Source: Clostridiaceae bacterium
GTDB lineage: Bacteria; Bacillota; Clostridia; Oscillospirales; Butyricicoccaceae
Assembly (NCBI GenBank): GCA_018383195.1
Contig: JAGZOP010000027.1
Location: forward strand, 1 to 27,049
Reading direction: 5' to 3'
Length of the DNA: 27,049 bases
Position numbers and translations under genes: made by a program. Within the stretch, counting starts at the first letter, position 1. Each line of letters opens with the position of its first letter. This document shows positions 1 to 6,975 of this stretch, in pieces. Below the pieces are notes generated by a model that was not told where the DNA came from, searched no databases, and was given only the letters and a program-made list of their open reading frames with translations.

Positions 1-57
1 TCGTTTTACAATAGCCAGTTTCTCTTCCTTGCTACGTATTGTGTACTTTCGGGGCAT
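1..57 (-). CDS. IS3-type transposase OrfA, N-terminal fragment (runs off the left edge)
   Basis: Reading the minus strand from an ATG at 57-55 gives MPRKYTIRSKEEKLAIVKR with no stop before the window edge. This looks like the start of the small helix-turn-helix OrfA protein of IS3-family insertion sequences, which binds the element's ends and is normally joined to the OrfB integrase by frameshifting. A GGAGG ribosome site stands about 7 bases before the ATG. A long perfect hairpin lies just upstream (87-124), where an IS end is expected. Only 19 codons are visible, so the family call rests on the short basic start followed by the SKEEKLAIVKR-type opening. A different small HTH protein remains possible. 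Confidence 0.6.
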   Translation of the reverse strand, partial: MPRKYTIRSKEEKLAIVKR

Positions 58-86
58 AATCCCACCTCCAAATCTATAATAGCATA

Positions 87-124
87 AAAATAATGGTAGG
101 CACGAAAGTGTCTACCATTATTTT
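87..124. terminator. Long perfect hairpin; bidirectional terminator and/or IS terminal repeat
   Basis: The 17-bp stem pairs 87-103 with 108-124 around a GAAA loop, with a single G-T wobble at 100/111. A-runs on one side and T-runs on the other make it a usable intrinsic terminator in both directions. On the minus strand it lies about 40 bases after the lysA stop codon, so it can end that operon. It also sits directly upstream of the transposase start. The minus-strand TGGTAGACAC inside it could be the terminal inverted repeat of the insertion sequence. Confidence 0.7.
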
Positions 125-165
125 ATCACTTCACATATACGGTTATGCGAGCGTTTTTTTGATTT

Positions 166-1443
166 TTACTTGTGGAATAGGCCGGTAATATCAAGGGTTG
201 CGAAATAGTCTGCTGGAGTTTCTGCACGGCGAATCAGTTCAGTCGAACCGTCCTCTTTCAGCAGCACTTCAGCCGAGCGAAGCTTGCCATTATAGTTGTA
301 GCCCATCGAAAAACCATGTGCACCGGCGTCATGGATCACAAGGTAGTCACCCAAGTCGATCTTGGGAAGCATGCGGTCAACTGCAAATTTGTCACAGTTT
401 TCGCATAGAGAACCGACAACATCATACTTGCGATCGCAGGGCGCGTCCTCCTTGCCCAATACGGTGATATGGTGGTAAGCGCCGTAGATTGCGGGACGCA
501 TCAGGTTTGCGGCACAGGCATCTACCCCGATATACTCTTTGTACGTATGCTTTTCATGGATGGCTTTTGTTACAAGACAGCCATAAGGTCCAAGCATAAA
601 GCGACCGAGTTCGGTGCACAGCGACACATCACCCATTCCGGCGGGCACGAGAATTTCTTCATATGCCTTGCGCACACCTTCCCCGATTACGAGGATATCG
701 TTTGCGGTCTGCTCCGGACGATAGGGAATCCCGATGCCGCCGGACAGATTGATGAAGGTGATATGCACCCCGGTTTCCTTTTGAAGCTCAACCGCGGTCT
801 GGAACAGAATACGCGCCAGTGCGGGATAATACTCGTTTGAAATCGTATTGGAAGCGAGGAATGCGTGGATGCCGAATTCCTTTGCCCCCTTGTCTTTGAG
901 GATTTTGAAAGCTTCGGTCATTTGCGCGCGGGTCATGCCGTATTTGGAATCCCCCGGCGTATCCATTACCTGAAATCCCTCTTTGCTTTCGCCGAGAGAG
1001 AACACGCCGCCCGGATTATACCGGCAGGAGATCCGCTCCGGGATATGACCAATGATGCGCTCCAGATATTCAATATGGGTAATATCATCGAGATTGATGA
1101 TGGCATTCAGCTTGTGCGCCAACTCGAAATCCTCGACCGGAGTATCGTTCGAGGAGAACATAATCTCACTGCCCGAGAAGCCGCAGGCATCGCTCATCAT
1201 CAGTTCGGTCAGGGAAGAGCAGTCCACACCGCAGCCTTCCTCTTTCAGGATTTGAAGCAGACGGGGGGTAGGGGTGGCTTTTACAGCAAAATATTCCTTA
1301 TAACCCTTGTTCCACGAAAAGGCCTTTTGCACCAGACGTGCATTTTCCCGGATGCCCTTTTCGTCGTAAAGATGGAATGGGGTAGGATAGGTTTGAACCA
1401 TCTCCTCAATCTGAGGGAGGGTCACAAAAGGTTTCTTAGACAT
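166..1443 (-). CDS. lysA: Diaminopimelate decarboxylase
   Basis: The product catalyses the last step of lysine synthesis, the PLP-dependent decarboxylation of meso-diaminopimelate to L-lysine in the cytoplasm. It is 425 residues long, the normal size. The N-terminal alanine-racemase-fold barrel begins with PTPFHLYDE and contains the PLP-lysine motif EYFAVKA near residue 55. Further on are a glycine-rich FINLSGGIGIPYRP phosphate-binding segment and the GSLCENCDKF cysteine motif of the second active-site half. The first ATG of the frame (1452) sits only 1 base after the AAAGGAAG ribosome site, whereas the ATG at 1443 is about 10 bases away, so I use 1443. It lies 41 bases after a DUF3006 gene in the same direction and probably shares its transcript. 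Confidence 0.93.
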   Translation of the reverse strand: MSKKPFVTLPQIEEMVQTYPTPFHLYDEKGIRENARLVQKAFSWNKGYKEYFAVKATPTPRLLQILKEEGCGVDCSSLTELMMSDACGFSGSEIMFSSNDTPVEDFELAHKLNAIINLDDITHIEYLERIIGHIPERISCRYNPGGVFSLGESKEGFQVMDTPGDSKYGMTRAQMTEAFKILKDKGAKEFGIHAFLASNTISNEYYPALARILFQTAVELQKETGVHITFINLSGGIGIPYRPEQTANDILVIGEGVRKAYEEILVPAGMGDVSLCTELGRFMLGPYGCLVTKAIHEKHTYKEYIGVDACAANLMRPAIYGAYHHITVLGKEDAPCDRKYDVVGSLCENCDKFAVDRMLPKIDLGDYLVIHDAGAHGFSMGYNYNGKLRSAEVLLKEDGSTELIRRAETPADYFATLDITGLFHK

Positions 1444-1484
1444 TTTGGTCATACTTCCTTTGTAATAGGGTTTACAGAGAGCAG

Positions 1485-1721
1485 TTATCCGGGATCACGC
1501 TTGCCGAGCAAACGTTCAAACCGGACCTGCATATTGTATTCACGGCGCGCGGTTTCGATTTCATCGATCGAAAGAATATGGTCTTCTTCGTACCAGACAA
1601 TCATCCCCTCCGCGACCATGGCAGGAGCGTTTGCACGTGGAATGTTCACACACGTCCCATTGTCGAGTTCAAGAACGACGAACTCACCTTCAAAACGGTC
1701 AACGATCGCCTGCTTTTTCAT
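1485..1721 (-). CDS. DUF3006 family small protein
   Basis: This is a 78-residue acidic protein starting MKKQAIVDRFEGEFVVLELD. The layout is that of DUF3006: a short beta-rich domain with 'vDRfEg..avvel.dg' followed by a charged helical tail. Its function is unknown. Members are often found beside secreted nucleases or beta-lactamase-fold proteins, which is not the case here. The frame is open further upstream to 1775, but AGAGGAG stands about 7 bases before the ATG at 1721, which fixes the start. It is followed at 41 bases by lysA and preceded by the putP stop codon 183 bases upstream, so it is probably the first gene of a two-gene unit with lysA. Confidence 0.8.
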   Translation of the reverse strand: MKKQAIVDRFEGEFVVLELDNGTCVNIPRANAPAMVAEGMIVWYEEDHILSIDEIETARREYNMQVRFERLLGKRDPG

Positions 1722-1904
1722 AAGGCATTCTCCTCTGCGGTATTTTCCGGAAAATTGATTACGGGAACACCACATTCACGATGTGAAACGATGAATATGG
1801 TGGGAGTTGGAACTGGAAGTCAAACGGCTTATGACTGTCTGCGCCGCAAAATGCGGTGGGATAAAAAGGCTTGGACGGGAAAGCTTTGATCGTAAAAATC
1901 GGGA

Positions 1905-3395
1905 TTACTCCTCGCAGGAACTGTACGATTCAAATTCGCGAATCATTTCTGCATTCGGTGCGGGGGTGAGCAGGCTGACAATAACAATTGCAATCAGACC
2001 AAACACAAAGCCCGGAACGATTTCGTACAGATCAAAGATACCGCCCTTAAGCTGTGCCCAGATAATCGAAGTCAGACCGCCAACAACAATGCCGGCATAT
2101 GCGCCGTATTTGTTGGTGCGCTTCCAGAACAGGGAACACAAAACAAGCGGACCGAATGCCGAGCCGAAGCCAGCCCATGCATAAGATACCAGACCGAGGA
2201 CCGTGCTGTCCTGATCGGTTGCAATAAAGACTGCAATCAGGGCAACTGCCATAACGCAGATTCGGCTGACCCACATCAGCTCAGACGGGGAGGCCTTCGG
2301 ACGGATTTTGTTGTGGTAGAAGTCCTCGGTAATTGCGGATGCAGTAACAAGAAGCTGGCTGTCCGCGGTGGACATGATTGCTGCAAGGATTGCAGACAGG
2401 AAGATACCGCCGATGAATACCGGGAAGATTTTGGATACCATAGTGATATAAACGGTTTCCTGTGCGCCGCCTTCCAGCAGCATATCACCGAGGTACATAC
2501 GGCCGGAAAGACCAATCAGTACAGCGGCAGTCAGAGAGATCAGCACCCATACCGTTGCAATGCGGCGGGATTTCTTGATTGCAGCAGGAGACTCGATGCC
2601 CATGAAGCGAACCAGAATGTGCGGCTGACCAAAATAACCTAGACCCCATGCAACCAGAGAAACAATGCCGAGGAACGTATACGGCTCGTTGGTTGCACCA
2701 TCGACAAACATGCTGAGGAAGTTGGGGTTAAATGCTTCAACATCCGAAATGAAAGAGGAGAAATCCCCCATGGAATTGATGGCAATGGTCGGTACTGCGA
2801 GCACGCAGAAAAACATCAGCAGACCTTGGAAAAAGTCGGTCCAGCAAACGGCAAAGAAGCCGCCGGCAAAGGTATACGAAATGACGACAACCGCGCCGAT
2901 TACCAGCGCGACATAATAGTTCAGACCGAATACCGAAGAGAACAGCTTTGCGCAGCTTACAAAGCCGGAAGCGGTATAGAACAGGAAAAATACAAGGATA
3001 AAAATTGCGGATACAACCGAGATCATACCGGTGCTGTCGTGAAAGCGGTTTTTGAAAAACTGCGGCAGCGTGATTGCATCGTCTGCTACCTTGGTGTACT
3101 GTCTCAGCCGCTTTGCAACGAAGAGCCAGTTGAGGTATGTGCCGATGGCAAGACCGATGGCAATCCAGCCAGCAGAAATACCGGACAGATATGCGGCGCC
3201 GGGCAGACCCATAAGCAGCCAGCCGGACATATCGGATGCCTGAGCGGACATGGATACGACCCAGGAACCGAGCCGGCGACCGCCGAGAAAGTATTCATCA
3301 GTGGTACGGTTCTTGCCGTAGAAATACATGCCGATACCAATCATAAAGATCAGATAGCATGCAAAAGCAAGAATGACAGGAAGTTTTGCATACAT
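1905..3395 (-). CDS. putP: Sodium/proline symporter (SSS family)
   Basis: This 496-residue integral membrane protein imports proline with sodium and is close to the 502 residues of E. coli PutP. It has about 13 hydrophobic segments. After the first helix comes TTDEYFLGGRRLGSWVVSMS, followed by ASDMSGWLLMGLPGAAYLSG, the sodium- and proline-site region of the family. The segment IMSTADSQLLVTASA, also typical, lies in the second half. The frame is open to 3461, but AGGGGGACT about 10 bases before the ATG at 3395 marks the real start. The gene has its own strong promoter (3438-3466). Proline synthesis genes lie immediately upstream in the same direction, so uptake and synthesis are neighbours but separately transcribed. 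Confidence 0.92.
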   Translation of the reverse strand: MYAKLPVILAFACYLIFMIGIGMYFYGKNRTTDEYFLGGRRLGSWVVSMSAQASDMSGWLLMGLPGAAYLSGISAGWIAIGLAIGTYLNWLFVAKRLRQYTKVADDAITLPQFFKNRFHDSTGMISVVSAIFILVFFLFYTASGFVSCAKLFSSVFGLNYYVALVIGAVVVISYTFAGGFFAVCWTDFFQGLLMFFCVLAVPTIAINSMGDFSSFISDVEAFNPNFLSMFVDGATNEPYTFLGIVSLVAWGLGYFGQPHILVRFMGIESPAAIKKSRRIATVWVLISLTAAVLIGLSGRMYLGDMLLEGGAQETVYITMVSKIFPVFIGGIFLSAILAAIMSTADSQLLVTASAITEDFYHNKIRPKASPSELMWVSRICVMAVALIAVFIATDQDSTVLGLVSYAWAGFGSAFGPLVLCSLFWKRTNKYGAYAGIVVGGLTSIIWAQLKGGIFDLYEIVPGFVFGLIAIVIVSLLTPAPNAEMIREFESYSSCEE

Positions 3396-3437
3396 TGTTT
3401 TTACAGTCCCCCTAAGTTTACATATATATTCATATTC

Positions 3438-3466
3438 ATTATAACGAAAATAAGCGTGCATTGCAA
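3438..3466 (-). promoter_or_regulatory. Housekeeping promoter of putP
   Basis: On the minus strand, TTGCAA (3466-3461) is followed after exactly 17 bases by a perfect TATAAT (3443-3438). The transcript would start near 3431, about 35 bases before the putP ATG, and include the AGGGGG ribosome site. Confidence 0.75.
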
Positions 3467-3470
3467 GACA

Positions 3471-3499
3471 AAAGCCGCAAGTTTTCAGCTTGCGGCTTT
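3471..3499 (-). terminator. Intrinsic terminator between the proBA-CYTH operon and putP
   Basis: AAAGCCGCAAG (3471-3481) pairs perfectly with CTTGCGGCTTT (3489-3499) around a 7-base loop. On the minus strand it is followed by a modest T-rich stretch (TTTTGTCTTGC). It lies about 185 bases after the CYTH stop codon and directly before the putP -35 box, separating the two units. The T-run is short, so efficiency is uncertain. Confidence 0.6.
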
Positions 3500-3684
3500 C
3501 GTTTGCTTTGTCGCTTTAAACTGGAACGAAAGAATAGGAAGATTTTCACGACCGTACTGTTTTATGGGTAATAAGCGCAAAATCCTGCCTAAAATTTAAT
3601 ATAGATGCAATCCTGCTCATTCAGAATCTTTTTTTTGATCAAACGAAAAAAGCGGAATTGACGCACATTTTACCGGCTTGGGTT

Positions 3685-4281
3685 TCACCGCGCGGCATGC
3701 TCCAGATCAAGTGCGCGGGATAGCTTGCTGCGGGATTCCGGATTCAGGGAGAAGCGGTGCGCAAGGATTCGGCATGCCTCTTGGAAAGAGGTATCGTTTC
3801 CGTCTTTTTGTTCGCACTCAATTTCATCGACTGGGATGCTCTGGCTGCAAGCAGATAGTACGCCCTCGTCGAAAGAAAGTTCGGCAGAAAACTGCGCATC
3901 ATTCCAGAGGGCGCGGCGGCGCTTGAATTTGGTTTCCGCGACGACAGAAAGTTCTGCGGTGCGCAAGGCTTTGCACAAATCTTCGGGTGCGCCTTGGCTT
4001 GGAAGCTGGCGCAGCCCGTCGGCAAGTGTTTCAGCAGGGCATTCGTACTCTTCATGGACATGCAGACCGTCATTGGATGCGTCACGCAGTTTGAGACAGC
4101 AAACAGTGGTACCATTTTCTACTCGCATGCGCAGACCGATTTTACGGGAGCGAAGTAAACGGTCGCTGGTGTCATAATACTGGGCAAGCATGTCAACCGG
4201 TTCGGCTTCGGATAGCCCGAGATGGGTTAAGATGGATTCAAAATCTTGCGCAGTTGCTTTCCATTTGTACTCTCTTTCCAT
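3685..4281 (-). CDS. CYTH-domain protein (triphosphate tunnel metalloenzyme family)
   Basis: A 198-residue soluble protein that opens with MEREYKWKA, which contains the signature ExExK (E2, E4, K6). It continues with YYDTSDRLLRSRKIGLRMR, the arginine-rich beta strands of the tunnel, and CCLKLRD further in. CYTH proteins bind and usually hydrolyse triphosphorylated substrates (thiamine triphosphate, inorganic tripolyphosphate) with divalent metal. The substrate here cannot be read from sequence. The ATG overlaps the proA stop by one base (TAATG), so translation is coupled to proA, with the ribosome site GGTGAG inside the end of proA. It is the last gene of the proB-proA operon. Confidence 0.85.
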   Translation of the reverse strand: MEREYKWKATAQDFESILTHLGLSEAEPVDMLAQYYDTSDRLLRSRKIGLRMRVENGTTVCCLKLRDASNDGLHVHEEYECPAETLADGLRQLPSQGAPEDLCKALRTAELSVVAETKFKRRRALWNDAQFSAELSFDEGVLSACSQSIPVDEIECEQKDGNDTSFQEACRILAHRFSLNPESRSKLSRALDLEHAAR

Positions 4282-5528
4282 TATCTCACCTGTCCATTTC
4301 CGTAAATTACATATTTTTGGCTGGTCAGCGCCTCGAGTCCCATCGGACCGCGGGCGTGAAGCTTCTGTGTAGAGATGCCGATTTCGGCGCCAAAACCGAA
4401 TTCAAAGCCATCAGTAAAGCGGGTGGAGGCATTGACATAAACCGCGGCAGCGTCTACTTCGTCAAGAAAGCGCTGTGCAGCGGCGTATCCTTCGGTAACG
4501 ATGCACTCCGAATGTCCGGTATTATAGGTATTGATATGGTCGATTGCCTCGCCCAGATCGTTTACAACCTTAACAGAAATTTCATAACCCAGATATTCAC
4601 GGCCGTAATCTTCCTCGGTCGCGGGCAGGACACAGTTTCCGAGAATTTCCTGCGTGCGCGGGCATCCATGCAGCTTGACCCCATCCGGCGCAAGTACCGC
4701 AGCTGCCATGGGCAGGAACTGCGCGGCAACATCTTTGTGTACAAGCAGGCTTTCGGCTGCATTGCACACTGAAATACGCTGACATTTGGCGTTGACAAGG
4801 ATTTTAGCCGCCATATCAAGGTCAGCCGAAGCGTCCACATAGACATGGCAGTTGCCGGTGCCGGTTTCAATGACCGGCACGGTTGCATTGCGGACAACCG
4901 CCTGAATCAGTCCGGCACCGCCGCGCGGGATGAGCACATCGAGAAAGCCGTTGAGCCGCATCATCTGATTTGCTGTATCGCGGCTGGTATCCTCGACCAG
5001 ATTGATTGCATCCTCCGGCAGTCCCTCGGAGACAAGCGCTGCACGCATAAGGCGGGTCAGACACATGGAGGAATGGAACGCTTCCTTGCCGCCTCGCAGA
5101 ATGCAGGCAGAACCTGCCTTGAAGCAGAGCGCCGCTGCATCGACCGTGACGTTTGGACGCGCCTCATAGATAATGCCGATTACGCCCATCGGGACGCGTT
5201 TCAGACCGATTTTCAGACCGTTTGGGCGGGTTTTCTGCCACAGAAGCTCACCGACAGGGTCGGGGAGGGCGGCAACCTGACGGCAGCCTTCTGCAATACC
5301 GGCAATGCGCGCTTCGGTGAGCGTGAGACGGTCGATTAACCCCTCATTCAAACCGTTTGCGCGTCCGTTTTCGATATCAACAGCATTTGCCGACAGGATT
5401 TCTGTGGTATTGGATTCCAGCGCGGCAGCAATGGCATAAAGACCACGGTTCTTATCGTTTGTTCCCAGACGGGCAACTGCACTTTTTGCCTTTTTCGCTG
5501 CATGCGCGATGGTCATAAGATCTCTCAT
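4281..5528 (-). CDS. proA: Glutamate-5-semialdehyde dehydrogenase (gamma-glutamyl phosphate reductase)
   Basis: The product reduces gamma-glutamyl phosphate to glutamate semialdehyde with NADPH, the second step of proline synthesis. Its 415 residues are the usual length. Recognisable parts are the N-terminal AAKKAKSAVARLG segment, VPMGVIGIIYEARPNVTVDA of the cofactor domain, LIPRGGAGLIQAV, and the catalytic cysteine motif QRISVCNAAES. TRFTDGFEFGFGAEIGIST and GPMGLEALTSQKY close the protein. AAGGAGGAG stands about 9 bases before the ATG. The gene follows proB by 33 bases and shares a TAATG junction with the CYTH gene. Confidence 0.96.
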   Translation of the reverse strand: MRDLMTIAHAAKKAKSAVARLGTNDKNRGLYAIAAALESNTTEILSANAVDIENGRANGLNEGLIDRLTLTEARIAGIAEGCRQVAALPDPVGELLWQKTRPNGLKIGLKRVPMGVIGIIYEARPNVTVDAAALCFKAGSACILRGGKEAFHSSMCLTRLMRAALVSEGLPEDAINLVEDTSRDTANQMMRLNGFLDVLIPRGGAGLIQAVVRNATVPVIETGTGNCHVYVDASADLDMAAKILVNAKCQRISVCNAAESLLVHKDVAAQFLPMAAAVLAPDGVKLHGCPRTQEILGNCVLPATEEDYGREYLGYEISVKVVNDLGEAIDHINTYNTGHSECIVTEGYAAAQRFLDEVDAAAVYVNASTRFTDGFEFGFGAEIGISTQKLHARGPMGLEALTSQKYVIYGNGQVR

Positions 5529-5561
5529 TCGAATGACTCCTCCTTGGAAAATGATTCGGTA

Positions 5562-6377
5562 TCAGGACAGGCGTTCTTTTTGAGGACGCTTGAATAAGGT
5601 TCCGACCGGCTTGCCGTCTACGATGTCGTAGAGGATTTCCGGCGTATCTCCCTTGGTAATCAGCATCGAGATTCCGGCATCCATGCAGAGCTCGGCGGCG
5701 CCCAGCTTGGTTGCCATGCCGCCCGTACCATTGGCGGAACCCGGACCGCCTGCGACTGCCCAGAGCGAAGCGTCGATTTTTTCGACGCGGTCAATGAGTT
5801 TGGCATCTGGGTTTTCACGCGGATTGGAGTCATACAAACCTTCGATATCGGTAAAAATAACAAGCAAATCAGCGGCGCAGACGCGCGAAACAACGGCAGA
5901 AAGCGTGTCATTATCGCCGAAGGTTTCAATACATTCGAGTTCGGCGGTCGCAACGGTATCGTTTTCGTTGACAATCGGGACAACCGCGTGATCGAGCAGA
6001 ATATCAAAGGTGGAATGGATGTTGGCGCGCTGCTCCTCGTTTGTAATGTTTTCGCGTGTCAGCAGGATTTGCGCGGATTTTACGCCATATTCCAAAAACA
6101 TTTTATCGTAAATATGCATCAGTTCGCACTGCCCAACAGCGGCGGCAGCCTGCTTCATGCGGATATCCCGCGGTCGCTCATGCCAGCCGAGTTTGGCTGC
6201 GCCTACACCGACTGCACCAGAGGAAACCAGAACCATCTGGTAGCCGCGGTTCTGCAAATCGGAAATAACGCGTACCAGCTTTTCGATACAGCCGATATTC
6301 AGCTTTCCGTTGGGATAGGTCAGGCTGGAAGTGCCGACCTTGACGACGATGCGCCGCATCGCATGATTTTGTGACAT
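5562..6377 (-). CDS. proB: Glutamate 5-kinase, short form without PUA domain
   Basis: The product phosphorylates glutamate with ATP, the first and usually feedback-controlled step of proline synthesis. It has 271 residues of amino-acid-kinase fold: RRIVVKVGTSSLT at the start, then LVSSGAVGVGA, VPIVNENDTVA, FGDNDTLSAVV, LVIFTDIEGLYDSNP and GTGGMATKLGAAELCMDAGI. The enterobacterial enzyme is about 100 residues longer because it carries a C-terminal PUA domain. Here the protein stops shortly after the kinase domain (GKPVGTLFKRPQKERLS). A GGAG ribosome site is 9 bases before the ATG. It is the first gene of proB-proA-CYTH and divergent from zapA. Confidence 0.95.
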   Translation of the reverse strand: MSQNHAMRRIVVKVGTSSLTYPNGKLNIGCIEKLVRVISDLQNRGYQMVLVSSGAVGVGAAKLGWHERPRDIRMKQAAAAVGQCELMHIYDKMFLEYGVKSAQILLTRENITNEEQRANIHSTFDILLDHAVVPIVNENDTVATAELECIETFGDNDTLSAVVSRVCAADLLVIFTDIEGLYDSNPRENPDAKLIDRVEKIDASLWAVAGGPGSANGTGGMATKLGAAELCMDAGISMLITKGDTPEILYDIVDGKPVGTLFKRPQKERLS

Positions 6378-6431
6378 GATGAATCGCTCCGATTTCTTGC
6401 ATCCCTGAATCGGGATGCGTTCTATATAAAA

Positions 6432-6460
6432 ATAGTATCATACCATATAAAATGTTACAA
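6432..6460 (-). promoter_or_regulatory. Possible promoter of the proBA-CYTH operon
   Basis: On the minus strand, TTGTAA (6460-6455) is followed after 17 bases by TACTAT (6437-6432). Both boxes match consensus at four of six positions. The position, 55 bases before the proB ATG in an AT-rich divergent region, is suitable. Other TAT-rich hexamers nearby could also serve as the -10 box. Confidence 0.4.
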
Positions 6461-6536
6461 TAGGAAAACGATGTTCTGTACGAATTGTTTGCACGTAAAA
6501 AACTTGAACACTTTTGGAAATTGTGCGGTTTTCACG

Positions 6537-6565
6537 TGGAAATCGGAGGAATACCGTGTTATAAT
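6537..6565 (+). promoter_or_regulatory. Promoter of the zapA-mreCD-PBP2 operon
   Basis: TGGAAA (6537-6542) is followed after 17 bases by a perfect TATAAT (6560-6565). A TG one base before it (6557-6558) makes an extended -10. The start would be near 6572, 55 bases before the zapA ATG. Confidence 0.65.
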
Positions 6566-6627
6566 GTATCCTGTTATAGGATTGCCTTTTTCAAAAAAAT
6601 GAACTGATTTCCGAGGAGGAAACCGAT

Positions 6628-6975
6628 ATGCCAAATCGAATTTCCGTCACAATTGCAGGACAAAAATACACGGTTCTTGCAGAAGAAAGTGAAGAATATA
6701 CCCGTCAGGTCGCTGAACGCGCGGATGCAAAAATTGCAGAAGCCAAAGCGGTGACCGAGGCGTCGCTCGTCAATGCGGCCGTGCTTGCGGCGCTAAACCT
6801 TGCGGATGAAGCGACCAAAGCGGAGCGGACAGCCGACCGGATGCGCGGTGAACTGACCGAGCGCGCGGAACAGGCGGAAGCCATGCGCGAAGAAATCCTG
6901 CGATTGGAACAGGAACTTGTAAAGCTGAAAGAAGAACTTGCGGCAGGACGGGAGAAACATGATGAAAAGTCCTGA
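6628..6975 (+). CDS. zapA: Cell division protein ZapA
   Basis: The product is a small FtsZ-associated protein that bundles FtsZ filaments at the division ring. It has 115 residues. The N-terminal globular part (RISVTIAGQKYTVLAEESEE) has the ZapA 'v.I.G..Y.l...e..ey' pattern and is followed by AERADAKIAEA. Residues about 60-110 form one long charged, alanine-rich coiled coil, the dimer and tetramer region. GAGGAGGA lies about 8 bases upstream. It is the first gene of the envelope operon, and its last 17 bases overlap the next gene. Confidence 0.88.
   Translation: MPNRISVTIAGQKYTVLAEESEEYTRQVAERADAKIAEAKAVTEASLVNAAVLAALNLADEATKAERTADRMRGELTERAEQAEAMREEILRLEQELVKLKEELAAGREKHDEKS

Noticed and set aside
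865..1758. Plus-strand open frame of 297 codons opposite lysA and the DUF3006 gene
   Set aside because: It crosses two well-supported minus-strand genes and has no recognisable product.
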